Shown here: in pieces, positions 8,428 to 16,892 of the stretch
Position numbering within the stretch: the first letter of the stretch is position 1
How the letters are laid out: every line of letters begins with the position of its first letter
The notes under the pieces: generated by a model
Seen by the model: the letters and a program-made list of their open reading frames with translations, nothing else
Database searches by the model: none
What the model was told of the DNA's origin: nothing
From: Streptomyces mexicanus
GTDB lineage: Bacteria > Actinomycetota > Actinomycetes > Streptomycetales > Streptomycetaceae
Length of the DNA stretch: 64,000 nt
Assembly: GCF_902506575.1 (NCBI RefSeq)
Contig: NZ_LR732544.1
Span: 1,589,405-1,653,404 of the forward strand
Direction: 5' to 3'
Position numbers and translations under genes: made by a program

Positions 8428-9440
8428 CCGCCCATCCGTCGCCCACCGCCGCTCCTGCAACGGGCGGCTCCGCCGCACACCCCTCTTTCGACCGCCTGCG
8501 CCCGCGTCGCTCGTGTCTGGCCGTGCCGGGCTCGAACCCCCGCTTCCTGGAGAAGGCCCAGGGCCTGCCCGCCGATCAGGTGTTCCTGGACCTGGAGGAC
8601 GCGTGCGCCCCGCTGGCCAAGCCCGACGCGCGGCACACCATCGTCAAGTTCCTCAACGAGGGCGACTGGACGGGCAAGACCAGGGTGGTCCGGGTCAACG
8701 ACTGGACGACCGAGTGGACGTACCGGGATGTCGTCACGGTCGTCGAGGGGGCCGGCCAGAACCTCGACTGCATCATGCTGCCGAAGGTGCAGGACGCGCA
8801 GCAGATCGTCGCTCTTGATCTGCTGCTGACGCAGATCGAGAAGACGATGGGCTTCGAGGTGGGCCGCATCGGCATCGAGGCGCAGATCGAGAACGCCCAG
8901 GGTCTCAACAACGTCAATGCGATCGCGTCCGCCAGTCCACGCATCGAGACGATCATCTTCGGCCCGGCCGACTTCATGGCGTCGATCAACATGAAGTCCC
9001 TCGTCGTGGGCGAGCAGCCGCCCGGCTACCCGGCGGACGCCTACCACTACATCCTGATGAAGATCCTGATGGCCGCCCGGGCCAACAACCTGCAGGCGAT
9101 CGACGGCCCGTACCTGCAGATCCGCAACGTGGACGGCTTCCGCGAGGTCGCCGGCCGCGCCGCCGCGCTCGGCTTCGACGGCAAGTGGGTGCTCCACCCG
9201 GGCCAGGTCGAGGCCGCCAACGAGGTCTTCTCGCCCTCCCAGGAGGACTACGACCACGCCGAGCTGATCCTGGACGCGTACGACTACTACACGTCCGAGG
9301 CGGGCGGCAAGAAGGGCTCGGCGATGCTCGGCGACGAGATGATCGACGAGGCCAGCCGCAAGATGGCCCTGGTCATCGCGGGCAAGGGGCGTGCCGCCGG
9401 CATGCGGCGCACCAGCACGTTCGAGATCCCGGAGGCGTGA
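8424..9440 (+). CDS. HpcH/HpaI-CitE family CoA lyase, probable L-malyl-CoA/beta-methylmalyl-CoA lyase
   Basis: The 338-residue protein belongs to the CitE-like TIM-barrel lyases. The N-terminal SCLAVPGSNPRFLEKA, the metal-binding region FLDLEDACAP and IIFGPADFMASI are characteristic. In the ethylmalonyl-CoA pathway the Mcl1 enzyme of this family cleaves beta-methylmalyl-CoA to glyoxylate and propionyl-CoA. That role is inferred from its place between the mutase and the MaoC hydratase genes. Its ATG overlaps the meaA stop by four bases. A malyl-CoA activity is also possible. Confidence 0.88.
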   Translation: MTAHPSPTAAPATGGSAAHPSFDRLRPRRSCLAVPGSNPRFLEKAQGLPADQVFLDLEDACAPLAKPDARHTIVKFLNEGDWTGKTRVVRVNDWTTEWTYRDVVTVVEGAGQNLDCIMLPKVQDAQQIVALDLLLTQIEKTMGFEVGRIGIEAQIENAQGLNNVNAIASASPRIETIIFGPADFMASINMKSLVVGEQPPGYPADAYHYILMKILMAARANNLQAIDGPYLQIRNVDGFREVAGRAAALGFDGKWVLHPGQVEAANEVFSPSQEDYDHAELILDAYDYYTSEAGGKKGSAMLGDEMIDEASRKMALVIAGKGRAAGMRRTSTFEIPEA

Positions 9441-9445
9441 GCGCG

Positions 9446-10015
9446 ATGCAGTTCGGACGTACCTACGAGGAGTTCGAGGTCGGGGCGGTGTACAAGCACT
9501 GGCCGGGCAAGACGGTCACGGAGTACGACGACCACCTGTTCTGCCTCCTCACCATGAACCACCACCCGCTCCACCTGGACGCGCACTACGCCGGGGAGAC
9601 GACGGACTTCGGCAAGAACGTGGTGGTCGGGAACTACATCTACTCCCTGCTGCTCGGCATGAGCGTGCCGGACGTCTCCGGCAAGGCGATCGCCAATCTG
9701 GAGATCGAGTCGCTCAGGCATGTGGCGCCCACCTTCCACGGCGACACCATCTACGGCGAGACGACCGTGCTGGACAAGTGGCCGTCGAAGTCGAAGAACG
9801 ACCGCGGCATCGTCCACGTCGAGACCAAGGGCTACAAGCAGGACGGCACCCTGGTGTGCGTCTTCCGCCGCAAGGTCATGGTGCCCACCGAGACGTACAT
9901 CAAGGAGCGCGGCGGCGAGCAGCCGGGCCGCCCGCCCGTCTCCCACCACCACCCTCAAACGACGCCCCTGCGGGGCGCCCCCTCCGGTCCGGAGCCGAAG
10001 CAGCAGGAGAAGTAG
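9446..10015 (+). CDS. MaoC family hydratase, probable mesaconyl-CoA hydratase
   Basis: This is a 189-residue single-hotdog MaoC-type protein. The hydratase Asp/His region is visible near TMNHHPLHLDAHYA. In this operon the expected reaction is hydration of mesaconyl-CoA to beta-methylmalyl-CoA, feeding the lyase encoded just upstream. Known proteobacterial mesaconyl-CoA hydratases are about twice this length, so the function rests on context. The ATG at 9446 is preferred; a GTG at 9437 lies almost on top of the GGAGG at 9431-9435. The last ~25 residues are a non-homologous tail encoded over a GC-rich hairpin (about 9961-9980). Confidence 0.85.
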   Translation: MQFGRTYEEFEVGAVYKHWPGKTVTEYDDHLFCLLTMNHHPLHLDAHYAGETTDFGKNVVVGNYIYSLLLGMSVPDVSGKAIANLEIESLRHVAPTFHGDTIYGETTVLDKWPSKSKNDRGIVHVETKGYKQDGTLVCVFRRKVMVPTETYIKERGGEQPGRPPVSHHHPQTTPLRGAPSGPEPKQQEK

Positions 10016-10017
10016 AC

Positions 10018-11223
10018 ATGGCCCGTCTCGCCCAGACCGCCGGTCTGACCGACGTCCAGCAGGAGATCGTCTCCACCGTCCGTGACTTTGTCGACAAGGA
10101 GATCATCCCGGTCGCGACCGAGCTGGAGCACCGCGACGAGTATCCGCAAGCGATCGTGGACGGCCTGAAGGAGCTGGGCCTGTTCGGTCTGATGATCCCC
10201 GAGGAGTACGGGGGTCTGGGCGAGTCCCTGCTGACGTACGCGCTGTGCGTGGAGGAGATCGCCCGGGGCTGGATGTCGGTGTCCGGCATCATCAACACCC
10301 ACTTCATCGTCGCGTACATGCTCAAGCAGCACGGGACGCAGGAGCAGAAGGACTACTTCCTGCCGAAGATGGCCCTCGGCGACATCCGCGGCGCCTTCTC
10401 GATGTCGGAGCCGGCGCTGGGCTCGGACGTGTCCGCGATCACCTCCAAGGCGGTCAGGGACGGCGACGAGTACGTGCTGTCCGGCCAGAAGATGTGGCTG
10501 ACCAACGGCGGCACGTCGTCCCTGGTGGCGGTGCTCGTGCGCACCGACGAGGGGCATCCCGAGGGCACCGCCCCGCACAAGTCCATGACGACCTTCCTGG
10601 TGGAGAAGGAGCCCGGGTTCGGCGAGGTCCGCCCCGGCCTCACCATCCCCGGCAAGATCGAGAAGATGGGCTACAAGGGTGTCGACACCACCGAGCTGAT
10701 CATGGACGGGCTGCGGGTGCCGGCCGACCGGATCCTCGGCGGCACGACCGGACGCGGCTTCTACCAGATGATGGACGGCGTCGAGGTCGGCCGGGTGAAC
10801 GTGGCCGCCCGCGGCTGCGGTGTCGCCCAGCGCGCCTTCGAGCTGGGTGTGCGCTACGCCCAGCAGCGACACACCTTCGGCAAGCCGATCGCCCAGCACC
10901 AGGCCATTCAGTTCAAACTGGCGGAAATGGCCACGAAGGTCGAGGCCGCGCATGCGATGATGGTCAATGCCGCCCGGAAGAAGGACTCCGGGCAGCGCAA
11001 CGACCTGGAGGCCGGCATGGCGAAATACCTGGCCTCCGAGTACTGCAAGGAGGTCGTGGAGGACGCGTTCCGCATCCACGGCGGTTACGGGTTCTCCAAG
11101 GAGTACGAGATCGAGCGCCTCTACCGGGAGGCCCCGATGCTGCTCATCGGTGAAGGGACCGCCGAGATCCAGAAAATGATCATCGGGCGGCGACTGCTCG
11201 AAGAGTATCGATTCCAGGGCTGA
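10018..11223 (+). CDS. Acyl-CoA dehydrogenase, candidate methylsuccinyl-CoA dehydrogenase
   Basis: The 401-residue FAD enzyme shows the three-part acyl-CoA dehydrogenase fold: helical N-domain, middle beta-domain with FSMSEPALGSD and KMWLTNGG, and C-terminal helical domain. The catalytic base Glu lies in IGEGTAEIQ near the C-terminus. Its place as fifth gene of the ccr operon, two bases after the MaoC stop, makes methylsuccinyl-CoA to mesaconyl-CoA oxidation its likely role. The known methylsuccinyl-CoA dehydrogenases carry an extra N-terminal region and are about 550 residues long, so this ordinary-length enzyme is either a different version or a generic dehydrogenase recruited here. A GGAGA precedes the ATG. 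Confidence 0.88.
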   Translation: MARLAQTAGLTDVQQEIVSTVRDFVDKEIIPVATELEHRDEYPQAIVDGLKELGLFGLMIPEEYGGLGESLLTYALCVEEIARGWMSVSGIINTHFIVAYMLKQHGTQEQKDYFLPKMALGDIRGAFSMSEPALGSDVSAITSKAVRDGDEYVLSGQKMWLTNGGTSSLVAVLVRTDEGHPEGTAPHKSMTTFLVEKEPGFGEVRPGLTIPGKIEKMGYKGVDTTELIMDGLRVPADRILGGTTGRGFYQMMDGVEVGRVNVAARGCGVAQRAFELGVRYAQQRHTFGKPIAQHQAIQFKLAEMATKVEAAHAMMVNAARKKDSGQRNDLEAGMAKYLASEYCKEVVEDAFRIHGGYGFSKEYEIERLYREAPMLLIGEGTAEIQKMIIGRRLLEEYRFQG

Positions 11224-11233
11224 TTGTCCGGGT

Positions 11234-11270
11234 ACGGGGTGTTTTCTTCGAGAAGAAGATCACACCCCGT
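11234..11270 (+). terminator. Hairpin after the ethylmalonyl-CoA operon
   Basis: Outer arms ACGGGGTGT (11234-11242) and ACACCCCGT (11262-11270) enclose an inner palindrome TTCTTCGAGAAGAA. It starts 11 bp after the acyl-CoA dehydrogenase stop. There is no clear T run, so it may act as a terminator or as an RNA-stabilising structure between this operon and psd. Confidence 0.55.
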
Positions 11271-11394
11271 CAGCGGTCTTCGGCCGCCGACTCGGCTTCC
11301 CGGCTTACCCAGTTGTGGCCCTTAACCGCTACGATCGCGGAAAGCCGCCGTCCCCCGCCGAAAGCGCGGCATTCATCCGCTACGAAGGTCATCC

Positions 11395-12051
11395 ATGCCC
11401 CACAGCCAAACCTCTGCACCTCGCGACAGCCTGGCCGGCGTACGCCTCGCGCGCGGAGCATCGCCGTGGCTTCTGCCGACCGTCGCCACCGCAGCCGTCA
11501 GCCTGGCCCGCGCCCGCCGCTCGGGTGCCGCCAAGGCCCTCGCCGCCCCCGCCACCGCGCTCGCGGCGGGGATGCTGTGGTTCTTCCGCGACCCCGAGCG
11601 CGAGATCGCCCAGGGCCGGGTCATCTCGCCCGCCGACGGTGTGGTGCAGAGCATCATGCCGTGGAAGGACGGCCGCACCCGCGTCGCGATCTTCATGAGC
11701 CCGCTGAACGTCCACGTCAACCGGGCTCCGCTGGCCGGCACGGTCACCTCGGTCGAACACGTACCCGGCGGTTTCGTTCCCGCTTTCAACAAGGAGAGCG
11801 AGAACAACGAGCGCGTCGTCTGGCACTTCGACACCGAGCTGGGCGACATCGAGATGGTCCAGATCGCCGGTGCGGTGGCCCGCCGCATCGTCCCCTACAT
11901 CCCGTCGGGCACCAAGGTCGAGCAGGGCCAGCGGATCGGGCTGATCCGCTTCGGCTCGCGTGTCGACCTCTACCTGCCCGAGGGCGTGGAGGTGGACGTC
12001 GAGGTCGGTCAGAAGACCGTGGCAGGGGTGACGCGCCTTGACCGTGATTGA
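11395..12051 (+). CDS. psd: Phosphatidylserine decarboxylase proenzyme
   Basis: The 218-residue protein is a short (PSD-A type) phosphatidylserine decarboxylase. A hydrophobic segment near residues 45-62 would hold it at the membrane, and the core motifs FFRDPER, SPADG and NVHVNRAP are present. The autocleavage site that creates the pyruvoyl group is the Gly-Ser of IRFGSRV near the C-terminus. It makes phosphatidylethanolamine from the product of the next gene. The coding end overlaps the pssA start by 14 bp, so the two form a translationally coupled pair. Confidence 0.94.
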   Translation: MPHSQTSAPRDSLAGVRLARGASPWLLPTVATAAVSLARARRSGAAKALAAPATALAAGMLWFFRDPEREIAQGRVISPADGVVQSIMPWKDGRTRVAIFMSPLNVHVNRAPLAGTVTSVEHVPGGFVPAFNKESENNERVVWHFDTELGDIEMVQIAGAVARRIVPYIPSGTKVEQGQRIGLIRFGSRVDLYLPEGVEVDVEVGQKTVAGVTRLDRD

Positions 12052-12892
12052 TCCGAACACCCAGACCGGCTGGGTGCCCGAGGCCGACGACGTGGACGAC
12101 GAGGAGGAGATGCCCCTCTCGCTGCGCCTGTCGATAGCGGACACCCTCACCCTGGGCAACGCCACGTGCGGCTTCATGGCGGTGTACTTCACCACCACCG
12201 GCATCCTGATCCCGCACCTGGCGGGCAACGACTCGGGAGGCATGGCCCGGCACAGCGCCGCCACGGCGGTCATCCTGATGCTGTGCGCGGCCGTGTTCGA
12301 CCTGTTCGACGGCCTGGTCGCCCGGAAGCTGCGCTCCTCCCCCATGGGCGCGGAGCTGGACAACCTCTCCGACCTGATCAGCTTCGGCCTGGCCCCGGCG
12401 TATTTCGTCCTGGTCTACGGCATGGTCGCCGACGACGCCCACCAGCGGATGGCCGCGCTCGGCGCGATCGTGGTGCTGCTGGCGGTGGTGCTCCGGCTGG
12501 CCAGATTCTCCTGCGTGACCATGAAGGACGGCATGTTCCAGGGCATGCCCTCGCCCTTCGGTGCGCTGACGGTCGTGTCGATCGTGCTGCTGGAGCTGCC
12601 CTTCGTGGCGACGCTGCTGGCCATCCTGGGCACGGCGTGGCTGATGGTCAGCCGGGTGGAGTACCCGAAGCCGCGGGGCCGGCTCGCCGGGGCGATGCTC
12701 TCCTGGATCGTGCTGTCCATGGGCCTGCTCGCCGCCTGGGCCTTCGACGCTCCCAGCGGCCAGCTGCTGCTGCAGACCGGCTGCGCGCTTCAGCTGGTCA
12801 TGGGCGCGGTGATCCCGCTGTTCGCCACGGCCCGCCGGGTGAACAACTTCCGCGACAACCGGCGCGAGGCGCGCGCGGCCCAGCTGCCGTAG
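12038..12892 (+). CDS. pssA: CDP-diacylglycerol-serine O-phosphatidyltransferase
   Basis: The 284-residue membrane enzyme joins CDP-diacylglycerol and serine to give phosphatidylserine. The CDP-alcohol phosphatidyltransferase motif is complete: DGLVARKLRSSPMGAELDNL fits D-G-x2-A-R-x8-G-x3-D followed by a second Asp (SD). Several hydrophobic helices follow. The TTG start at 12038 is chosen because AGGGG lies 9 bp upstream; a GTG two codons later is an alternative. It forms an operon with psd and is closed by a perfect terminator. Confidence 0.94.
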   Translation: MTVIDPNTQTGWVPEADDVDDEEEMPLSLRLSIADTLTLGNATCGFMAVYFTTTGILIPHLAGNDSGGMARHSAATAVILMLCAAVFDLFDGLVARKLRSSPMGAELDNLSDLISFGLAPAYFVLVYGMVADDAHQRMAALGAIVVLLAVVLRLARFSCVTMKDGMFQGMPSPFGALTVVSIVLLELPFVATLLAILGTAWLMVSRVEYPKPRGRLAGAMLSWIVLSMGLLAAWAFDAPSGQLLLQTGCALQLVMGAVIPLFATARRVNNFRDNRREARAAQLP

Positions 12893-12910
12893 CCCGCTCA
12901 GGCACCTGAC

Positions 12911-12947
12911 GAAGGGGCCCGGAACCGCAACGGTTCCGGGCCCCTTC
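12911..12947 (+). terminator. Strong terminator after pssA
   Basis: A perfect 17-bp stem (12911-12927 with 12931-12947) encloses the 3-base loop CAA. It lies between the convergent pssA and glycerate kinase genes and can serve both strands. Confidence 0.85.
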
Positions 12948-13004
12948 GCTGTCTGCGCCGACCGGGGGCGAGCGGTGCTCCGCCGCAGGTGGTCGCGTAC
13001 GCCG

Positions 13005-14156
13005 CTACCGCAGGAAGTCGCGGGCGATCCGCTCGGCCACCCGCTCCAGGATCGGCCCCGCGTCGGCGATGCACTTCGCCACGTCCGGCTCGGCCTCCGT
13101 CAGGGCGTACGCCCGCCGGATGCCGGCCTTGCCCAGCGCCTCCGGGGCCAGCGCCAGCCGCCCGCACACCGCGACGACCTCCCGGCCCGCCGCCCGCGCG
13201 GCCGCCGCGACCCCGGCCGGCGCCTTGCCGTGCAGGGTCTGCTCGTCCAGCGAGCCCTCACCGGTGATCACCAGCGAGGCCCACTCCAGCGCCGGCGCGA
13301 AGCCCAGCACGTCGAGCATGACCTCGATCCCGGCCCGGAACCGGGCCCCGAGGATCAGCGCCCCGTACCCGATGCCACCCGCGGCCCCGGCGCCCGGGGA
13401 GGCGGCGTACTCCGCGGCCTTCGCCCCGATCGCGCCCTCCAGCACCTTCGCGTAGTGCGTGAGCGCCGCGTCCAGCGTCTCGACGTCCTCCGGGGAGGCG
13501 CCCTTCTGCGGGCCGTACACCGCCGGGGCGCCCTTCGGCCCGGTCAGCGGGTTGTCGACGTCGCTGGCGAGCACGAACTCCACCGACGACAGCCGCGGGT
13601 CCAGGCCGGACAGGTCCGCGTGCGCGAGGTCGGCCAGTCCCCCGCCGCCGGGCGGGATCGGTGCGCCGTCGGCGGTGAGGAACCGCGCGCCCAGCGCGGA
13701 CAGCATGCCCGCGCCGCCGTCGGTGGTCGCGCTGCCGCCGACCCCGAAGACGATCGTCCGGGCGCCCGCGTCCAGCGCGGCCCGCAGCAGCTCGCCGGAG
13801 CCGTACGTGGACGCCGTCAGCGGCGCGAAGACACCCGCGGGCAGCCGCTGCAGGCCGCTGGCCTCCGCCATCTCCACCACCGCCGTGCCGCCGCGCAGCG
13901 CGAGCGCGGCCGGCGCCTCGGCGCCGAGGGGGCCGGCGCCCCGTCCCTCGCGGCGTTCGAACCCGGCCGCGACCGCCGCGTCCACGGTCCCGTCGCCGCC
14001 GTCGGCCACGGGCAGCGCCTCGACCTCCACGTCCGGTACGACCCGGCGCAGACCGGCCGTCACCCGCTCGGCGACCTGTACGGCCGTCAGCGACCCCTTG
14101 AACTTGTCCGCGGCAATCAGCACCCTGCGGGTGCCGTGCACTGCAGCGTCCGCCAC
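13005..14156 (-). CDS. Glycerate kinase
   Basis: The 383-residue protein belongs to the GarK/GlxK type glycerate kinase family, which phosphorylates D-glycerate with ATP. Family motifs are evident: AADKFKGSLTA at the N-terminus, PVADGGDGT, and VGGSATTDGGAGM. The start is a GTG at 14156 with AGGGG about 9 bp upstream. Glycerate kinases act in glyoxylate assimilation through tartronate semialdehyde, so location next to an operon whose lyase releases glyoxylate is suggestive, but the strand and terminator show it is a separate unit. Confidence 0.92.
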   Translation of the reverse strand: MADAAVHGTRRVLIAADKFKGSLTAVQVAERVTAGLRRVVPDVEVEALPVADGGDGTVDAAVAAGFERREGRGAGPLGAEAPAALALRGGTAVVEMAEASGLQRLPAGVFAPLTASTYGSGELLRAALDAGARTIVFGVGGSATTDGGAGMLSALGARFLTADGAPIPPGGGGLADLAHADLSGLDPRLSSVEFVLASDVDNPLTGPKGAPAVYGPQKGASPEDVETLDAALTHYAKVLEGAIGAKAAEYAASPGAGAAGGIGYGALILGARFRAGIEVMLDVLGFAPALEWASLVITGEGSLDEQTLHGKAPAGVAAAARAAGREVVAVCGRLALAPEALGKAGIRRAYALTEAEPDVAKCIADAGPILERVAERIARDFLR

Positions 14157-14280
14157 CTTGCCATCCCCTTGCTCTCCGGGCCCCGCACGTCAGGGGGCCA
14201 GTCGCGCCGCTGCGACCATAACCGGCGACCACCCCCGCCGTCATGCCCCGCCCGCTGGCTGAGAAGCCTGCATGGGGGCC

Positions 14281-14383
14281 GGGACGTCCGCGGACCAGTG
14301 CCCGGGGACCTGCGGCGCGGCGTTCGGGACGTCCGCGGGACGGTGTCCGGGAGCGTGCGGCGCGGCGTTCGGGACGCCCCGGG
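14281..14383. repeat. 45-bp direct repeat in the glycerate kinase / ADP-ribosylglycohydrolase gap
   Basis: Two 45-bp units (14281-14325 and 14326-14370) share GGGACGTCCGCGG at their start and TGCGGCGCGGCGTTC at their end. A partial third unit (GGGACGCCCCGGG) follows from 14371. The array ends about 20 bp before the glycohydrolase start and lies between divergent genes, so it occupies promoter space. Confidence 0.75.
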
Positions 14384-14404
14384 AAAACCGGGTACACCGC
14401 TGCT

Positions 14405-15508
14405 ATGAACCCTGTGGGCACCCGCCCGAACCCCGTGAGCAGCCGAACGGACCTCGCCGACCGCGTCCTCGGCGGCTGGCTCGGCCGGATCGCCGGCAAC
14501 ATGCTCGGCAAGCCGATCGAGCAGGGCGAGGTGTGGACCCGCGACCGCATCGACCGCTACCTGCGGCGGGCCGCCGCGCTGCCGCTCACCGACTACCTCC
14601 CCGAGCCGGAGCCGGCCGGCACCGGCCAGGACCTGCCGGAGCTGCGCCCCGAGTGGCGGGCCTGCGTCCGCGGCCGCGTCCACGGCAGCTGCCGCGACGA
14701 CGACATCGACTACACGATCCTCGGCCTGCACCTGCTGGAGAGGCACGGCTTCGGCTTCAGCACCGAGCAGGTCGGCGACCTGTGGCTGCTGCCCCTGCCC
14801 TCCCTGCAGACGTTCCCCGCCGAGCGGGCCGCCTACCGCAACCTGGCGGCCGGTCTGAAACCGCCCCTGACGGCCACCTACGACAACCCGTACCAGGAGT
14901 GGATCGGTGCCCTGATCCGCGCCGACATCCACGGCTGGACCAGCCCGGGCGACCCGCGCCGCGCCGCCTCGCTGGCCCGCCGCGACGCGGTGCTGTCCCA
15001 CACCGGCAACGGCGTGTACGGCGCGATGTGGGCGGCGGCCCTGATCGCGGCCGCGTTCACCGCGGCGGACGTGCGCGCCGCGATCGAGACGGCGCTCACC
15101 GTGATCCCCGCGAGCAGCCGCCTGGCCCGCACCGTGCGCCGGGTGGTGACGCTGCACGAGACCCGGCTGCCGTGGGAGGAGACGCTCACCACGCTGGCCG
15201 AGGAGACCGGCGGCCTCGGCTGGATCCACACCGTCCCGAACGCCGCCGTCCTCACCGCCGGCCTGCTCTACGGCGACGGCGACTTCACCCGGACCATCGC
15301 GCTGACCGTCCGCGGCGGCCTGGACACCGACTCCAACGGCGCGACCGCCGGTTCGGTGGCCGGCGTGCTCACCGGCGCCGAGGCCATCCCGGCCCAGTGG
15401 ACCGAGCCGCTCCAGGACACGGTGCGCAGCGCGGTGTTCGGCTTCGACGGCGTGCGGATCAGCGAATTGGCGGAACGCACCCTGCGACTGGCTACCCTTC
15501 CAGGATGA
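14405..15508 (+). CDS. ADP-ribosylglycohydrolase family protein
   Basis: The 367-residue protein has the ARH (DraG-like) signature: GGWLGRIAGNMLGKP at the N-terminus, the first metal cluster DDDIDYT, and the C-terminal DTDSNGATAGSVAG that completes the binuclear Mg site. Family members remove ADP-ribose from proteins, nucleic acids or O-acetyl-ADP-ribose. The ATG at 14405 gives the family N-terminus; the frame is open further upstream only through the 45-bp repeats. It is translationally coupled (ATGA) to the Nudix gene, with a sirtuin gene next. No mono-ADP-ribosyltransferase partner is visible, so the substrate is open. Confidence 0.9.
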   Translation: MNPVGTRPNPVSSRTDLADRVLGGWLGRIAGNMLGKPIEQGEVWTRDRIDRYLRRAAALPLTDYLPEPEPAGTGQDLPELRPEWRACVRGRVHGSCRDDDIDYTILGLHLLERHGFGFSTEQVGDLWLLPLPSLQTFPAERAAYRNLAAGLKPPLTATYDNPYQEWIGALIRADIHGWTSPGDPRRAASLARRDAVLSHTGNGVYGAMWAAALIAAAFTAADVRAAIETALTVIPASSRLARTVRRVVTLHETRLPWEETLTTLAEETGGLGWIHTVPNAAVLTAGLLYGDGDFTRTIALTVRGGLDTDSNGATAGSVAGVLTGAEAIPAQWTEPLQDTVRSAVFGFDGVRISELAERTLRLATLPG

Positions 15509-16005
15509 CCACTGCGGACATCCAGGACTACGCCACGTACATCGCCGGCCTGCCCCGCGTCCTCGCCGGGGCCGCCATGCTCTTCCGGGACGCCGAGGGA
15601 CGGGTGCTGCTCGTCGAGCCCAACTACCGGGAGGGCTGGGCGCTGCCCGGCGGCACCGTCGAGTCGGACGACGGCGAGAGCCCGCGGCAGGGGGCGCGCC
15701 GCGAGACGCTGGAGGAGATCGGCCTGGACCGCGAGCCGGGCCGGCTGCTGGCGGTGGACTGGGTGCCCGGCACCGGCCGCCCGCCGCTGGTGGCGTACCT
15801 GTACGACGGCGGGACGCTCACCGAGGAGGACCTGAAGGCGATCCGCCTGCAGGAGGAGGAGCTGCTGTCCTGGCGCCTGGTGCCGCGCGAGGACCTGTCC
15901 GCGCACCTGCCGGGCGCCCTGGGCCGCCGGGTCCTGGCCGCCCTCGACACCCTCGCCGACGGCGCGGGCACGGCGGAACTGGAGAACGGCCACCGCGTGG
16001 GCTGA
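15505..16005 (+). CDS. Nudix hydrolase
   Basis: The 166-residue protein carries a Nudix box, GGTVESDDGESPRQGARRE then TLEEIGL. Relative to the canonical G-x5-E-x7-REUxEExGU there are two extra residues between Gly and the first Glu. The ATG overlaps the glycohydrolase stop (ATGA), so the pair is co-translated. Together with the neighbouring ADP-ribosylglycohydrolase and sirtuin genes, hydrolysis of ADP-ribose or a derivative is an attractive guess. Nudix substrates cannot be read from the box alone. Confidence 0.88.
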   Translation: MTTADIQDYATYIAGLPRVLAGAAMLFRDAEGRVLLVEPNYREGWALPGGTVESDDGESPRQGARRETLEEIGLDREPGRLLAVDWVPGTGRPPLVAYLYDGGTLTEEDLKAIRLQEEELLSWRLVPREDLSAHLPGALGRRVLAALDTLADGAGTAELENGHRVG

Positions 16006-16070
16006 GCCGCGAGGCGGCGGGGCGGGACATCCGTTCGCCCGGCGCGGCCCCCGCCCCTACCCTCGTGCCC

Positions 16071-16805
16071 ATGGCCAAGCCCCTCGTCGCCCTGCTCAGC
16101 GGTGCCGGCGTCTCCACCGACTCCGGCATCCCCGACTACCGCGGCCCGAACGGGCTGTGGCGGCGCGATCCGGAGGCCGAGAAGCTGGTCACCTACGACT
16201 TCTACATGAGCGACCCGGAGATCCGGCGCCGCTCGTGGCAGATGCGCCGCCGTACCCACGCGCTGTCCGCCGAGCCGAACGCCGCCCACCGGGCCGTCGC
16301 CGAGCTGGAGCGGTCCGGGGTGCCGGTGCGGGTGATCACCCAGAACGTGGACGGGCTGCACCAGCTCGCCGGGATGCCCGCCCGCAAGGTGCTGGAGCTG
16401 CACGGCAGCGCCCGTGCCGTGGTGTGCACGCGCTGCCGTGCCCGGACCTCGATGGCGGACGCCCTGGCCCGCGTGGACGCCGGCGAGGACGACCCGCCGT
16501 GCCTGGAGTGCGGCGGGATCCTGAAGCCGGCGACGGTGATGTTCGGCGAGCGCCTGGACCCGGTCGTGCTCGGCGAGGCCGTCGCGATCACCCAGGCCTG
16601 CCAGGTGTTCGTCGCCGTCGGCCCCAGCCTGCAGGTGCAGCCCGCCGCCGGGCTCGCGGGCGTCGCCGCCGAGCACGGCGCCCGGCTGATCATCGTCAAC
16701 GCCGAGCCGACGCCGTACGACGACCTGGCCGACGAGGTGATCCGGGAGCCGATCGGTGTCGCCCTGCCGGCGCTGCTGAGCCGGTTGCGGCAGGCCGGTT
16801 CCTGA
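16071..16805 (+). CDS. Sir2-type NAD-dependent protein deacylase
   Basis: The 244-residue sirtuin has the NAD-binding motifs SGAGVSTDSGIPDYRG and TQNVDGLHQLAG, catalytic His in ELHGS, and a four-Cys zinc site (CTRC and CLEC). It removes acyl groups from lysines using NAD and releases O-acyl-ADP-ribose. The ATG at 16071 is preferred to the GTG at 16065. It lies 65 bp after the Nudix gene in the same direction, so the three genes probably form one unit for NAD/ADP-ribose chemistry. Confidence 0.94.
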   Translation: MAKPLVALLSGAGVSTDSGIPDYRGPNGLWRRDPEAEKLVTYDFYMSDPEIRRRSWQMRRRTHALSAEPNAAHRAVAELERSGVPVRVITQNVDGLHQLAGMPARKVLELHGSARAVVCTRCRARTSMADALARVDAGEDDPPCLECGGILKPATVMFGERLDPVVLGEAVAITQACQVFVAVGPSLQVQPAAGLAGVAAEHGARLIIVNAEPTPYDDLADEVIREPIGVALPALLSRLRQAGS

Positions 16806-16892
16806 CCGGAGCGTGCCGTTCAGCGCGAGGTGCGGCGCTGACCGGGCGCGGTGCCGGGGCGCACGGCGCGGTCCGGCACCGCGGCCGCCGTT

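Noticed and set aside
4963-8478. Minus-strand open frame of 1,171 codons opposite ccr and meaA
   Set aside because: It mirrors the codon pattern of the real genes, has low-complexity His/Val/Arg-rich sequence and no domain. The same applies to the long minus-strand frames at 1430-3748, 31614-34193 and 59565-61097.
11313-12041. Plus-strand frame overlapping psd
   Set aside because: psd lies in a different frame with clear motifs; this is a shadow.
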